Positions 1 to 5,708 of a stretch of DNA of 6,880 nucleotides are shown here, in pieces. Both the position numbers and the translations under genes were made by a program. The notes under the pieces are model-generated. The model ran no database searches. It had not been told where the DNA came from and saw only the letters and a list, made by a program, of their open reading frames with translations. Positions within the stretch are counted from its first letter, which is position 1. Each line of letters begins with the position of its first letter. Source of the DNA: Candidatus Woesebacteria bacterium (lineage in GTDB: Bacteria; Patescibacteriota; Microgenomatia; UBA1400; MFAQ01); the NCBI GenBank assembly GCA_020052895.1, contig JAGVOE010000020.1:1-6880 (forward strand), written 5' to 3'.

Positions 1-1749
1 AATGATGGGTAGCTGTTTATCGGAAGCCTTAACTTTGGCGGCTTTGCGCATTACTGAAGCCACTTGTCTCTCTAAATTGCGTACTCCGGCTTCGCGAGTA
101 TAAAAACGGACCAAGTATCGCAGCATGGGAGAGCTAATAGAGACATCTTGAGGATCGAGGGCGTTGACTTCTGCTTGCTTTTTTAACAGGTATTTTTTGG
201 CAATGTGAAATTTTTCTTCCTCGGTGTAGCCAGAAAACTCGATTACCTCCAAACGATCCCTAAGGGCTGGAGGAATAGTGTCGAGGACATTGGCAGTCGT
301 AATAAAAAGCACTTGTGAAAGATCGTAAGGAATATCTAGATAGTGATCTTGAAAGGCGTAGTTTTGTTCTGGGTCGAGAGCTTCGAGCAGAGCCGAACTG
401 GGATCGCCTCGAAAATCGGCCCCAATTTTATCAATTTCGTCGAGCATAAAGACTGGATTATTAACTCCACAGTCTTTAATTGATTGAATTATTCTACCTG
501 ACATGGCTCCGACATAGGTCCGCCGATGACCGCGGATTTCAGCTTCGTCCTTGACGCCACCGAGGGACATTTTGACAAATTTACGACCAATGGCTTTGGC
601 AATTGATCGACCAACGGAAGTTTTGCCTACCCCAGGAGGGCCGACAAAACAAAGAATGGTGGGAGGAATATTGGGGTGTTTTTTGGTGCCCTTGAGCTGA
701 TCGGATTTGAGCTTGAGAACGGCAATGTATTCTAGAATTCTTTCTTTGACTTTTTCTAGACCATAGTGATCTTGATTTAAAATTCTTTCGGCTTTGCTCA
801 GCGAGTAGCTGCTTTTACTAAGCTTACCCCAAGGCAGTTCGAGAGTGGTCTCGATCCAGGTACGGAGGTAGGAACTTTCCGGATTGTGGAGGGAAAGCTT
901 GGCTAAACGATCTAGTTCTTTGGCGATCTTGATTCTGGTATCTTTGGGAAGATCGGTTTTTTTGAGTATGGTCTTGAGTTCGCGGATTTCATCCTCTTCA
1001 CCACTATCACCAAGCTCTTTTTGGATAGCTCGCATTCTTTCTCGTAAGACGGCTTCTTTCATACTTTCGTCGAATCTTTTTTGCGTCTTGTGTTCGATCT
1101 TTTTTTCGAGCTCCAAGATCTTGATTTCGTCATTTAGTCGGTCCCAGATGAATTTAAGTCGGTTTTCGAGTGAGTTGTTTTCGAGAAGTCTTTGCTTCTC
1201 GTCGTTTTTGATATTGATAACGGCCGAGATTTGATTGGCGATCAAAAGAGGGTCTGAAGAACTGAGTATTCTGGTAAGAACTCCAGGCTCGATATTTGCC
1301 TTACCTAGCTCGGCTGCTCTTCTGATCTCGGAAACAGCGCGATTGGCCAAGGCTTGAATCTCGTTTGAGGACTCGAACGACTCATTGATGACTTCAACTA
1401 ACGACCAGGCCCGACCATCTCGGTGCTCTAGCTCGCTGATTTTGACTCGGAAGAGACCTCGAACTATGGCGTGAAGTTCATCATTGACCGGCAGAGTTTT
1501 GAGAATTTTACAGACGGTACCGATAGAGTAGTAGTCGGCTAGGGTGTTGGGAGTGGATTTTGGGTCGATCTGGGAAACAAAGCAAACCTCTTGGTCGTTG
1601 GCAAAAGCCTCACTAATACCGGTAATGGAAGCTGGTCGGCCAAAGGTGAGAACAGCCTCGGTATCCGGGAAGATAACTCCCTCCCTAAGCCCAATAAAGG
1701 GGACCAAGCTGGTCTGTGAACTGTCTTTTTTAGCTTCGATATCTACCAT
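1..1749 (-). CDS. lon: ATP-dependent Lon protease, N-terminal 583 residues (C-terminus off the left edge)
   Basis: Lon is a cytoplasmic ATP-dependent serine protease that unfolds and degrades misfolded and regulatory proteins. The frame is open from ATG at 1749 to base 1, giving 583 codons. An N-terminal substrate-binding domain opens the protein (about residues 15-200; PFIGLREGVIFPDTEAVL). A charged helical segment follows (about 205-270), then the AAA+ module. The Walker A motif GPPGVGKT lies at residues 370-377. Further on are the Lon-typical stretches SLGGVKDEAEIRGHRRTYVG, the Walker B region FMLDEIDKIG near 435, GDPSSALLEALDPEQN and FITTANVLDTIPPALRDR. The Ser/Lys catalytic dyad of the protease domain falls beyond the left edge and cannot be checked. 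Full-length Lon is about 780-800 residues. The gene is probably the last of a minus-strand cluster, 39 bases after a small membrane-peptide ORF, and may also have its own promoter. No Shine-Dalgarno sequence precedes the start. Family assignment is secure. Confidence 0.97.
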   Translation of the reverse strand, partial: MVDIEAKKDSSQTSLVPFIGLREGVIFPDTEAVLTFGRPASITGISEAFANDQEVCFVSQIDPKSTPNTLADYYSIGTVCKILKTLPVNDELHAIVRGLFRVKISELEHRDGRAWSLVEVINESFESSNEIQALANRAVSEIRRAAELGKANIEPGVLTRILSSSDPLLIANQISAVINIKNDEKQRLLENNSLENRLKFIWDRLNDEIKILELEKKIEHKTQKRFDESMKEAVLRERMRAIQKELGDSGEEDEIRELKTILKKTDLPKDTRIKIAKELDRLAKLSLHNPESSYLRTWIETTLELPWGKLSKSSYSLSKAERILNQDHYGLEKVKERILEYIAVLKLKSDQLKGTKKHPNIPPTILCFVGPPGVGKTSVGRSIAKAIGRKFVKMSLGGVKDEAEIRGHRRTYVGAMSGRIIQSIKDCGVNNPVFMLDEIDKIGADFRGDPSSALLEALDPEQNYAFQDHYLDIPYDLSQVLFITTANVLDTIPPALRDRLEVIEFSGYTEEEKFHIAKKYLLKKQAEVNALDPQDVSISSPMLRYLVRFYTREAGVRNLERQVASVMRKAAKVKASDKQLPII

Positions 1750-1757
1750 AGATTAAG

Positions 1758-1787
1758 ATTTTAGCAGAACAAGTCGTAAATTGCTAA
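1758..1787 (-). promoter_or_regulatory. Putative leaderless-type promoter of lon
   Basis: On the minus strand TTAGCA (1787-1782) is followed after 18 bases by TAAAAT (1763-1758), which sits 8 bases before the lon ATG. Transcription would start within a few bases of the initiation codon, giving a leaderless or nearly leaderless mRNA and fitting the absence of a Shine-Dalgarno site. The same -35-like hexamer TTAGCA occurs before the methyltransferase gene. The -35 is only a 4/6 match to consensus, so this remains a prediction. Confidence 0.4.
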
Positions 1788-1788
1788 A

Positions 1789-1887
1789 CTAAGATAAAAA
1801 CCTAAGCCCAAGAAGCAGAGTGGCGATCAGAGTGAGCAGAGTGATGATGAGGAAGAATGATTTGGAAAATGGCGAAGGATGACTCAT
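1789..1887 (-). CDS. Small hydrophobic membrane peptide, 32 residues
   Basis: Reading from ATG at 1887 to TAG at 1791-1789 gives 32 residues. A short polar start (MSHPSPFSKS) leads into one strongly hydrophobic stretch at about residues 11-28 (FFLIITLLTLIATLLLGL) and ends RFLS. This is what a single-pass membrane microprotein looks like. The start lies 4 bases after the stop codon of the upstream anchored protein (stop at 1894-1892). There is no Shine-Dalgarno sequence, so translational coupling is plausible. It fills an otherwise empty gap before lon. No family is recognised and no function can be given. A chance ORF of this length is possible; the tight spacing and uniform hydrophobicity argue that it is real. 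Confidence 0.5.
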   Translation of the reverse strand: MSHPSPFSKSFFLIITLLTLIATLLLGLRFLS

Positions 1888-1891
1888 ATGA

Positions 1892-2341
1892 TTATTCAAC
1901 TATTACTGAGTTCTCACCGGACCAGAGGTGGGCTTCTTTGACCTTGGCGTAGACTCTAAACCAGACTCGACCGGGTTTTTTGAAGACTAAATTAAGATCA
2001 AAAGTGTCCGGTAAGCTAAAAACTCCATCAGCGTAGTCTAGCTCTGAACTAGGATACATAACGGCTTCCGGAGAGTCGCTTGTGGTCAGAGCGCTGGGAG
2101 AAGACTGATACCCCCAGTAGATAGCGGTGTAGGAAGTAGATAGATCGGGAGAGGAGCTGAGATACCAAACAAAGCTCGCCGACTCACCAACCTTGACCCG
2201 ATCCGGGAATGAGACTAGCTCGATCGAAAGAGGAGCCGGCATGGTATTTTTGATGTCTTTTTGAGCCTGAACATAGTTATAAAAAACCAGGGAAGAGAAA
2301 ACAGCCAAGCCGGCGATTATCCAGATAAGGAAACGTTTCAT
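1892..2341 (-). CDS. Membrane-anchored extracytoplasmic protein with a probable Ig-like beta domain, family unknown
   Basis: This is a 149-residue protein. It begins with MKR and a hydrophobic segment at about residues 4-23 that acts as an uncleaved anchor or signal peptide, followed by the polar residues YVQAQ. There is no lipobox cysteine. The remaining 120 residues alternate hydrophobic and polar positions. They include ELVSFPDRVKVGESASFVWYL near the start and KPGRVWFRVYAKV near the end, a pattern seen in Ig-like or CARDB-like beta-sandwich domains. No catalytic motif is visible. The role may be adhesive or structural at the cell surface, which is inference from fold-like patterning only. 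ATG at 2341 is preceded at 6 bases by a perfect TATAAT, supporting this start and a leaderless mRNA. It heads the minus-strand cluster with the small membrane peptide and lon, and diverges from the serine protease gene. Confidence 0.75.
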   Translation of the reverse strand: MKRFLIWIIAGLAVFSSLVFYNYVQAQKDIKNTMPAPLSIELVSFPDRVKVGESASFVWYLSSSPDLSTSYTAIYWGYQSSPSALTTSDSPEAVMYPSSELDYADGVFSLPDTFDLNLVFKKPGRVWFRVYAKVKEAHLWSGENSVIVE

Positions 2342-2347
2342 GTTTCT

Positions 2348-2353
2348 ATTATA
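2348..2353 (-). promoter_or_regulatory. -10 box TATAAT of the anchored-protein gene (leaderless type)
   Basis: A consensus TATAAT on the minus strand (2353-2348) ends 6 bases before the ATG at 2341, so the expected transcription start coincides with the A of the start codon. There is no Shine-Dalgarno sequence. No good -35 is visible: the hexamer at 17-base spacing reads CCAGTA. Confidence 0.55.
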
Positions 2354-2365
2354 GAGGTATTGGGT

Positions 2366-2371
2366 TAAAAT
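2366..2371 (+). promoter_or_regulatory. Candidate -10 box of the serine protease gene
   Basis: TAAAAT at this position would start transcription near 2378 and give a leader of about 34 bases carrying the Shine-Dalgarno site. The -35 area (about 2343-2348) is weak and overlaps the -10 box of the divergent gene, so the two promoters might compete for RNA polymerase. This rests on the hexamer and the geometry only. Confidence 0.3.
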
Positions 2372-2400
2372 ACTGGGAACAGAACCTTAAAACCATCATA

Positions 2401-2407
2401 AAGGAGG
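2401..2407 (+). promoter_or_regulatory. Strong Shine-Dalgarno site AAGGAGG
   Basis: TAAAGGAGG ends 4 bases before ATG 2412 and is close to a full match to the 16S rRNA 3' tail. It fixes the start of the serine protease. It is the only clear Shine-Dalgarno sequence before any gene in this window. Confidence 0.85.
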
Positions 2408-2411
2408 AGAA

Positions 2412-3104
2412 ATGTACAAAACCAGACTTATTTTGGCGTGGGCTATATTAGCCGTTCTTTGGGTAGTCGTTGGTGATCAGACTGTTTATTGGTTTGAGAA
2501 GATGCATTTTTCCAACCCATGCAAGAGTTTTACAGCTTCAGTCAAGGTATGGAGAGAACAAGAGGATGGACGATATGTACTAGGGAATGGGGTATATATC
2601 GCCGAATCAGTGGTACTTACTAGTAAACATCTGGCAAACAAGAACCTTTCTCTTAAAACGATCTGGGGTATTGCTGATAATGTAAAAATACTAGCAGTGG
2701 TTGCTCATCCTAACTTAGATTTGGCGATATTAATTTTAAATCAACCACTTCCTATACCATTTGCGGTGTTAAGTGAGGAGACTCTGGAGGATAGTCATGC
2801 TCCATATATGGTTTCTAGTCTTAACAATGGTTTAGAGGAAGAAAAATTTGCCGGAAACTACTTTGAGATAACAGATCTTGATCAATTTTTGATACAACAT
2901 GAATCAAGGACAATGATAAGGTTTCGCAATAAAGCTACTTTGGAAGGTGACTCTGGAGCAGCTCTTTTGAACAACCACTGTAATTTAATAGGTTTGGTTT
3001 CCGGTGGAAATGGTAGCTTTTTGGGAGGTTTACGACCAACTTCTTACTACATTAACTTAATGAATAGAAATATACTGGACTGGATTATAGATAGCTCTGG
3101 ATAA
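2412..3104 (+). CDS. Membrane-anchored trypsin-like serine protease (S1-type fold)
   Basis: This 230-residue protein has an N-terminal hydrophobic segment at about residues 5-20 (ILAWAILAVLWVVV), so the catalytic part should lie outside the membrane. The chymotrypsin-like triad can be read in order. His73 is in GVYIAESVVLTSKHL, matching the usual LTAAHC region. Asp103 is in HPNLDLAIL. Ser181 is in LEGDSGAAL, matching the GDSGGP box and followed by LIGLVSGG. Spacing is compact (30 and 78 residues). The two cysteines, Cys37 and Cys190, could form a disulfide. No PDZ domain follows, so it is not a full DegP/HtrA protein. By eye its codon use is more AT-rich than its neighbours, which may mean separate acquisition. 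It is expressed alone, between a divergent promoter region and its own terminator, whose hairpin contains the stop codon. The substrate is unknown. The protease fold is confident. Confidence 0.87.
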   Translation: MYKTRLILAWAILAVLWVVVGDQTVYWFEKMHFSNPCKSFTASVKVWREQEDGRYVLGNGVYIAESVVLTSKHLANKNLSLKTIWGIADNVKILAVVAHPNLDLAILILNQPLPIPFAVLSEETLEDSHAPYMVSSLNNGLEEEKFAGNYFEITDLDQFLIQHESRTMIRFRNKATLEGDSGAALLNNHCNLIGLVSGGNGSFLGGLRPTSYYINLMNRNILDWIIDSSG

Positions 3105-3138
3105 TATCCAGAGCTTTTTAGTGGAAATACTGGATTAT
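3079..3138 (+). repeat. Pair of 10-base direct repeats flanking the terminator
   Basis: ACTGGATTAT occurs at 3079-3088, inside the protease 3' end, and at 3129-3138, touching the rarA stop codon. The two copies bracket the terminator hairpin, and similar bases precede each copy (AAATA...ACTGG). It may be the trace of a small local duplication between convergent genes. Confidence 0.5.
3093..3119 (+). terminator. Intrinsic terminator of the serine protease gene
   Basis: AGCTCTGGAT (3093-3102) pairs perfectly with ATCCAGAGCT (3106-3115) around a 3-base loop, followed by a T run (3115-3119). The protease TAA stop (3102-3104) lies at the top of the stem, so coding sequence and terminator overlap. 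On the minus strand the stem has no following T run, so it is not an obvious terminator for the convergent rarA, which ends about 20 bases away. Confidence 0.85.
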
Positions 3139-4292
3139 TAGGAAAGATATTTTTTGCCTTTGAGTTTTTCGGGCAGGAAGTCTGCTTCCGAGTACATCTC
3201 GTAGTCTTTCCCATATCCTAGCTTCTTCATGAGCTTGGTGGGGGCGTTGCGAAGATGAAGAGGAATGGGTAAATTCCCATACTGAGTAACATCGGCTTGG
3301 GCGGCTCGCAGAGCATCGTAAGCAGAACGATTTTTGGCGGAGTTGGCCAGATAGGCCACGCCGTGAGCCAGATTGATGGCACACTCCGGTAAACCGATTT
3401 GCTGACAGGCGGCAAAAACGGCGTTGGCGACGACGAGAGCGGTGGGCTGTGCCAGACCGATATCTTCGCTAGCAAAAATAACCATGCGACGAGCGATAAA
3501 TAGCGGATCTTCACCACTATCTATTAGACGAGCTAGGTAATAAAGAGTGGAGTTTGGATTGCTGGCCCGCATGGACTTAATAAAAGCGGAGATGAGGTTG
3601 TAGTGTTCGTCTCCTTTCTTGTCAAATCTCAAAAACTTATTCTGAATAGCATTTTTGAAGTTATCGATAGTAAGAGAGTGATAAAGATTGAAGGTGGACT
3701 CGATAAGACCGATGGCTTGGCGGGCATCGCCATTGGCAAACTCGGAGAGCCATTCACGAACATCATTAGTCATCTTGGTCTTTAAGGATCGAGTGGCTCG
3801 ATCGATGATTTTACTGATGTCTGCCGGGGTGTGCTCCCTCAGGACAAAGACTCGACAGCGGGAAAGTAGAGGAGGAATAATTTCAAAACTGGGGTTTTCG
3901 GTGGTGGCCCCAATAAGAGTAATTTTTCCAGACTCTACAAAAGGCAGTAAAAAGTCTTGCTGGGCTTTGTTGAAACGATGGATTTCGTCCAAAAAAAGAA
4001 CAATGGGCTTGGAGGAACTGTTTTTGTCACTAGCGATCTGGCGGATGTCGTCCTTACCGGCTGAGACAGCCGAGAGCTCGTAGAAGTCGGCCTCGATGGA
4101 GTCGGCGTAGATTCGAGCGATGGTGGTTTTACCGGTACCTGGAGTGCCCCAAAGAATAAAAGAGAAGATTAGTTTGTTTTCGACTGCTAGCCGCAAGGGC
4201 TTACCGAGACCAACTAAGTGCTCTTGACCAACAAACTCTTTTAGGTTTTGAGGACGAATAAGAGAGGCTAGTGGTTCGGCAAGATTTTTCAT
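3138..4292 (-). CDS. rarA: RarA/MgsA replication-associated recombination AAA+ ATPase
   Basis: RarA is a cytoplasmic clamp-loader-like ATPase that acts at stalled replication forks and interacts with DNA ends and SSB. This 384-residue copy is essentially complete. It opens with the family signature PLASLIRPQNLKEFVGQEHL. Walker A GTPGTGKT is at residues 49-56. Walker B VLFLDEIHRFNKAQQD is at about 98-113, with Asp102 and Glu103. Sensor 1 LIGATTENPSFEI begins near 127. The arginine-finger region LLSRCRVF is near 142-149, and a sensor-2-like GDARQAI is at 188-194. The C-terminal tetramerisation part contains KGDEHYNLISAFIKSMR, GEDPLFIARRMVIFASEDIGLA, IPLHLRNAPTKLMKKLGYGKDY and LPEKLKGKKYL, all typical of the family. 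E. coli RarA is about 447 residues, so this is a shorter bacterial form. No Shine-Dalgarno sequence precedes the ATG, but a good sigma70-like promoter gives a short leader. It is convergent with the serine protease and divergent from the methyltransferase. Confidence 0.96.
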   Translation of the reverse strand: MKNLAEPLASLIRPQNLKEFVGQEHLVGLGKPLRLAVENKLIFSFILWGTPGTGKTTIARIYADSIEADFYELSAVSAGKDDIRQIASDKNSSSKPIVLFLDEIHRFNKAQQDFLLPFVESGKITLIGATTENPSFEIIPPLLSRCRVFVLREHTPADISKIIDRATRSLKTKMTNDVREWLSEFANGDARQAIGLIESTFNLYHSLTIDNFKNAIQNKFLRFDKKGDEHYNLISAFIKSMRASNPNSTLYYLARLIDSGEDPLFIARRMVIFASEDIGLAQPTALVVANAVFAACQQIGLPECAINLAHGVAYLANSAKNRSAYDALRAAQADVTQYGNLPIPLHLRNAPTKLMKKLGYGKDYEMYSEADFLPEKLKGKKYLS

Positions 4293-4319
4293 ATTCGGTA
4301 ATTGTTTGGGTATACCAAG

Positions 4320-4348
4320 AGTCTAGCCAAAAACAAGGATGATGTCAA
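4320..4348 (-). promoter_or_regulatory. Sigma70-like promoter of rarA
   Basis: On the minus strand a perfect -35 TTGACA (4348-4343) is separated by exactly 17 bases from TAGACT (4325-4320), a 4/6 match to TATAAT. The start point would be near 4313, leaving a leader of about 20 bases without a Shine-Dalgarno site. This is the best -35 element in the window. Confidence 0.6.
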
Positions 4349-4392
4349 GATGATGAAGAAAATGATATCTACTCAAGAAAGTTAATGTACTA

Positions 4393-4421
4393 TTAGCACT
4401 AACTAAAGAAGGATATATAAT
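4393..4421 (+). promoter_or_regulatory. Leaderless-type promoter of the methyltransferase gene
   Basis: TTAGCA (4393-4398), 17 bases, then a perfect TATAAT (4416-4421), ending 9 bases before ATG 4431. Transcription should start within about 3 bases of the start codon. The geometry matches the promoters before lon and before the anchored-protein gene. Confidence 0.6.
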
Positions 4422-4430
4422 GAAGGAAAT

Positions 4431-5249
4431 ATGGACTCAATAAATAATCCCCAACTATACCTAGAGAGAATGAGCAAGCCACTTCAGGAGAAGCTCAAGA
4501 TAGCCCGCTTTCTGCCTGAGAGTGGAGTAAAGAAGATACTGGACGTAGGCTGTGCCGATGGGACAGTGACCCTGGCTCTGGCTGATATGTATCCGGAAGT
4601 AGATTTGGTGGGGATCGACCTGAGCGGTGAGTTTGTAAAGATTGCCCAGGATAGGATTGGAGAACGAAAAAATGTCAGATTTGAGAAAGGCTTTCTAAGA
4701 GAAAGATTGGCTAACCCAGAAAGGTTTGACGTCGTCTTGTTTTGCTCAGTGTTACACGAGTTTTACTCCTACGGCGAAGGTATATCCACCATCGTCAAGG
4801 CGCTAGCCGATGCCCACGAGATACTAAACCCAGGAGGAACACTCATTATCCGAGACATGATACTTTATAACTACGCTAGCCAATCACCTCTGTGGGTAAA
4901 GAAGATGAGAGAAAAAGTGATCGCCAAAGAAGGAATACTACCCTTACTGACCGACTTTGAAAGCTACTTTGGCCGAGCCGATAGCACAAAAAACCTAAAC
5001 CACTTCCTCCTTAAGTACCTCTACGCCGATAACTGGGAGAGAGAAGGCCGGGAAAACTACGTGCCGGTAAGCTTTGAAGAGTATGACCAGATTTTGGGGC
5101 TTTTGGGCATGCAGGTACTTTTTCAGCGATCCTCGACTATCCCCTACTTGAAGAGTAAGTGGCAGGCTGATTTTGACCTAACCGAGGCTGAGCTGGAAAG
5201 CTTTCGCTCCACCGGTATCATCGTGGCCGAGAAGCTTGGGAAGAGGTAA
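4431..5249 (+). CDS. Class I SAM-dependent methyltransferase, substrate unknown
   Basis: This 272-residue protein has a Rossmann methyltransferase core. Motif I ILDVGCADG (residues 36-44) binds S-adenosylmethionine. The acidic residue Asp63 in LVGIDLS would contact the ribose hydroxyls. FDVVLFCSVLHEF (about 99-111) is the motif IV region, and EILNPGGTLIIRD (about 130-142) is the post-catalytic strand and turn. An N-terminal helical part (1-35) resembles a substrate-side cap. The C-terminal third, from about 145, is a separate segment with HFLLKYLYADNWEREGRENYVPV and may determine the substrate; I do not recognise it. The nearest neighbour on the same strand is a cold-shock gene about 100 bases downstream, so the context does not indicate a pathway. 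The start at 4431 is supported by a TATAAT box 9 bases upstream. Class assignment is secure, but protein, RNA, lipid or small-molecule substrates all remain possible. Confidence 0.88.
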   Translation: MDSINNPQLYLERMSKPLQEKLKIARFLPESGVKKILDVGCADGTVTLALADMYPEVDLVGIDLSGEFVKIAQDRIGERKNVRFEKGFLRERLANPERFDVVLFCSVLHEFYSYGEGISTIVKALADAHEILNPGGTLIIRDMILYNYASQSPLWVKKMREKVIAKEGILPLLTDFESYFGRADSTKNLNHFLLKYLYADNWEREGRENYVPVSFEEYDQILGLLGMQVLFQRSSTIPYLKSKWQADFDLTEAELESFRSTGIIVAEKLGKR

Positions 5250-5285
5250 ATCAAAAGACGATAGGGATTGAACCGCTCAAGGTGG

Positions 5286-5291
5286 TAGAAT
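5286..5291 (+). promoter_or_regulatory. Candidate -10 box for the cold-shock gene
   Basis: TAGAAT would start transcription near 5298 and leave a leader of about 50 bases containing the hairpin before ATG 5347. The only -35-like hexamer, TTGAAC at 5268-5273, is too close at 12 bases, so support is weak. Confidence 0.3.
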
Positions 5292-5305
5292 ACTAGAAGT
5301 TAAAG

Positions 5306-5337
5306 TGATAGATAAATTTTATTCAACAAATCTATCA
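5306..5337 (+). promoter_or_regulatory. Hairpin in the cold-shock mRNA leader
   Basis: TGATAGAT (5306-5313) pairs perfectly with ATCTATCA (5330-5337) around a 16-base AT-rich loop, ending 9 bases before the start codon. Cold-shock mRNAs commonly use leader structure for temperature control, so a weak 8-bp AT-rich stem here could be regulatory. No Shine-Dalgarno site is present for it to mask. Confidence 0.4.
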
Positions 5338-5346
5338 AAAAATAAT

Positions 5347-5547
5347 ATGACAGGAACAGTTAAGATAAAACTAGAAAAAGGATTTGGGTTCATTTCTCGC
5401 GAGGGAGAGACCAAAGATCTCTTTTTTCACTCAAATGACCTTAGTGGAATCACCTTTGATGAACTCAAAGAAGGAACCAAAGTAGAATTTGAAGTCGAGG
5501 TCGGTGAAAAAGGACCAAACGCCAAAAACGTAAGACTCGCCCAGTAA
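5347..5547 (+). CDS. Cold-shock domain protein (CspA family)
   Basis: A 66-residue single cold-shock domain, a five-stranded OB fold that binds single-stranded RNA or DNA and acts as an RNA chaperone. RNP1 is KGFGFI (residues 11-16) and RNP2 is DLFFHSND (24-31). The C-terminal pattern GTKVEFEVEVGEKGPNAKNVRL is typical. ATG 5347 begins with the family-standard MTGTVK and gives the usual 66-70 residue length. The in-frame GTG at 5305 would add 14 residues with no counterpart in the family and would place the leader hairpin inside coding sequence, so it is rejected. The family's early aromatic pair (KWFN) is replaced by KIKL, so one nucleic-acid-stacking Trp is missing; the core Phe residues are retained. 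The gene is probably monocistronic. No Shine-Dalgarno site is visible. Confidence 0.95.
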   Translation: MTGTVKIKLEKGFGFISREGETKDLFFHSNDLSGITFDELKEGTKVEFEVEVGEKGPNAKNVRLAQ

Positions 5548-5598
5548 CAGACAATCCCTGATAAAACCCGCACAACTTTGAATCCTTAAAATGGGTTG

Positions 5599-5704
5599 AG
5601 GTGGTTACTGATGTCTGGGAGATAAAGGAGCAACTGTCTAAACAAGGTGGGAGACCGTGTTTCCAGGCTAAAAATCAGTAACCCCGCTCAGGCGGGGTTT
5701 ATTT
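5599..5704 (+). ncRNA. Putative structured small RNA or attenuator of unknown family
   Basis: Between the cold-shock stop and the tRNA lies a gene-free stretch with strong pairing. GGTTACTGAT (5603-5612) is perfectly complementary to ATCAGTAACC (5674-5683). Directly inside, 5613-5620 pairs with 5661-5668 (8 bp, two G-U), leaving a UAAAA bulge (5669-5673). Within the loop, 5642-5648 and 5654-5660 can form a small stem with one mismatch around GGGAG. A TAAAAT box at 5587-5592 would start transcription near 5599, and the terminator ends it near 5704, for a transcript of about 105 bases. The 3' strand of the outer stem shares four bases (5680-5683) with the terminator stem, so the two full stems compete. 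It could be a free small RNA, an attenuator, or the 3' UTR of the cold-shock gene. It does not match the SRP, tmRNA or tRNA signatures that I know. Confidence 0.4.
5680..5704 (+). terminator. Intrinsic terminator upstream of tRNA-Gln
   Basis: AACCCCGC (5680-5687) and GCGGGGTT (5692-5699) form an 8-bp stem with the tetraloop TCAG, followed by a T-rich tail (5698-5704). It separates the cold-shock/small-RNA region from the tRNA gene. Confidence 0.85.
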
Positions 5705-5708
5705 GTAC

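Noticed and set aside
1..6. AATGAT at the left edge, equal to the first six bases of the Illumina P5 adapter
   Set aside because: The match stops after six bases, and these bases continue the Lon reading frame sensibly, so chance is sufficient.
884..1234. Serine/leucine-rich plus-strand frames opposite lon (also 1544-1756)
   Set aside because: Low-complexity Ser/Leu composition is typical of antisense readings, and the minus strand is unambiguous Lon.
3118..4083. Several other frames inside rarA on both strands
   Set aside because: All overlap a complete, motif-rich RarA gene and have no initiation signals or domains of their own.
4420..4443. Upstream mini-ORF MKEIWTQ overlapping the methyltransferase start, with AAGAAGG as a possible Shine-Dalgarno site
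   Set aside because: Its ATG is part of the TATAAT box, so the predicted transcript starts after it; it would need a more upstream promoter that I do not see.
5305..5346. GTG start that would lengthen the cold-shock protein by 14 residues
   Set aside because: The family begins at MTGTVK, and the extension has no domain counterpart and overlaps a hairpin.
5603..5683. SRP (4.5S) RNA as the identity of the hairpin region
   Set aside because: Size is similar, but the conserved GGAA loop and symmetric internal-loop motifs of the SRP domain are not where the fold would need them.
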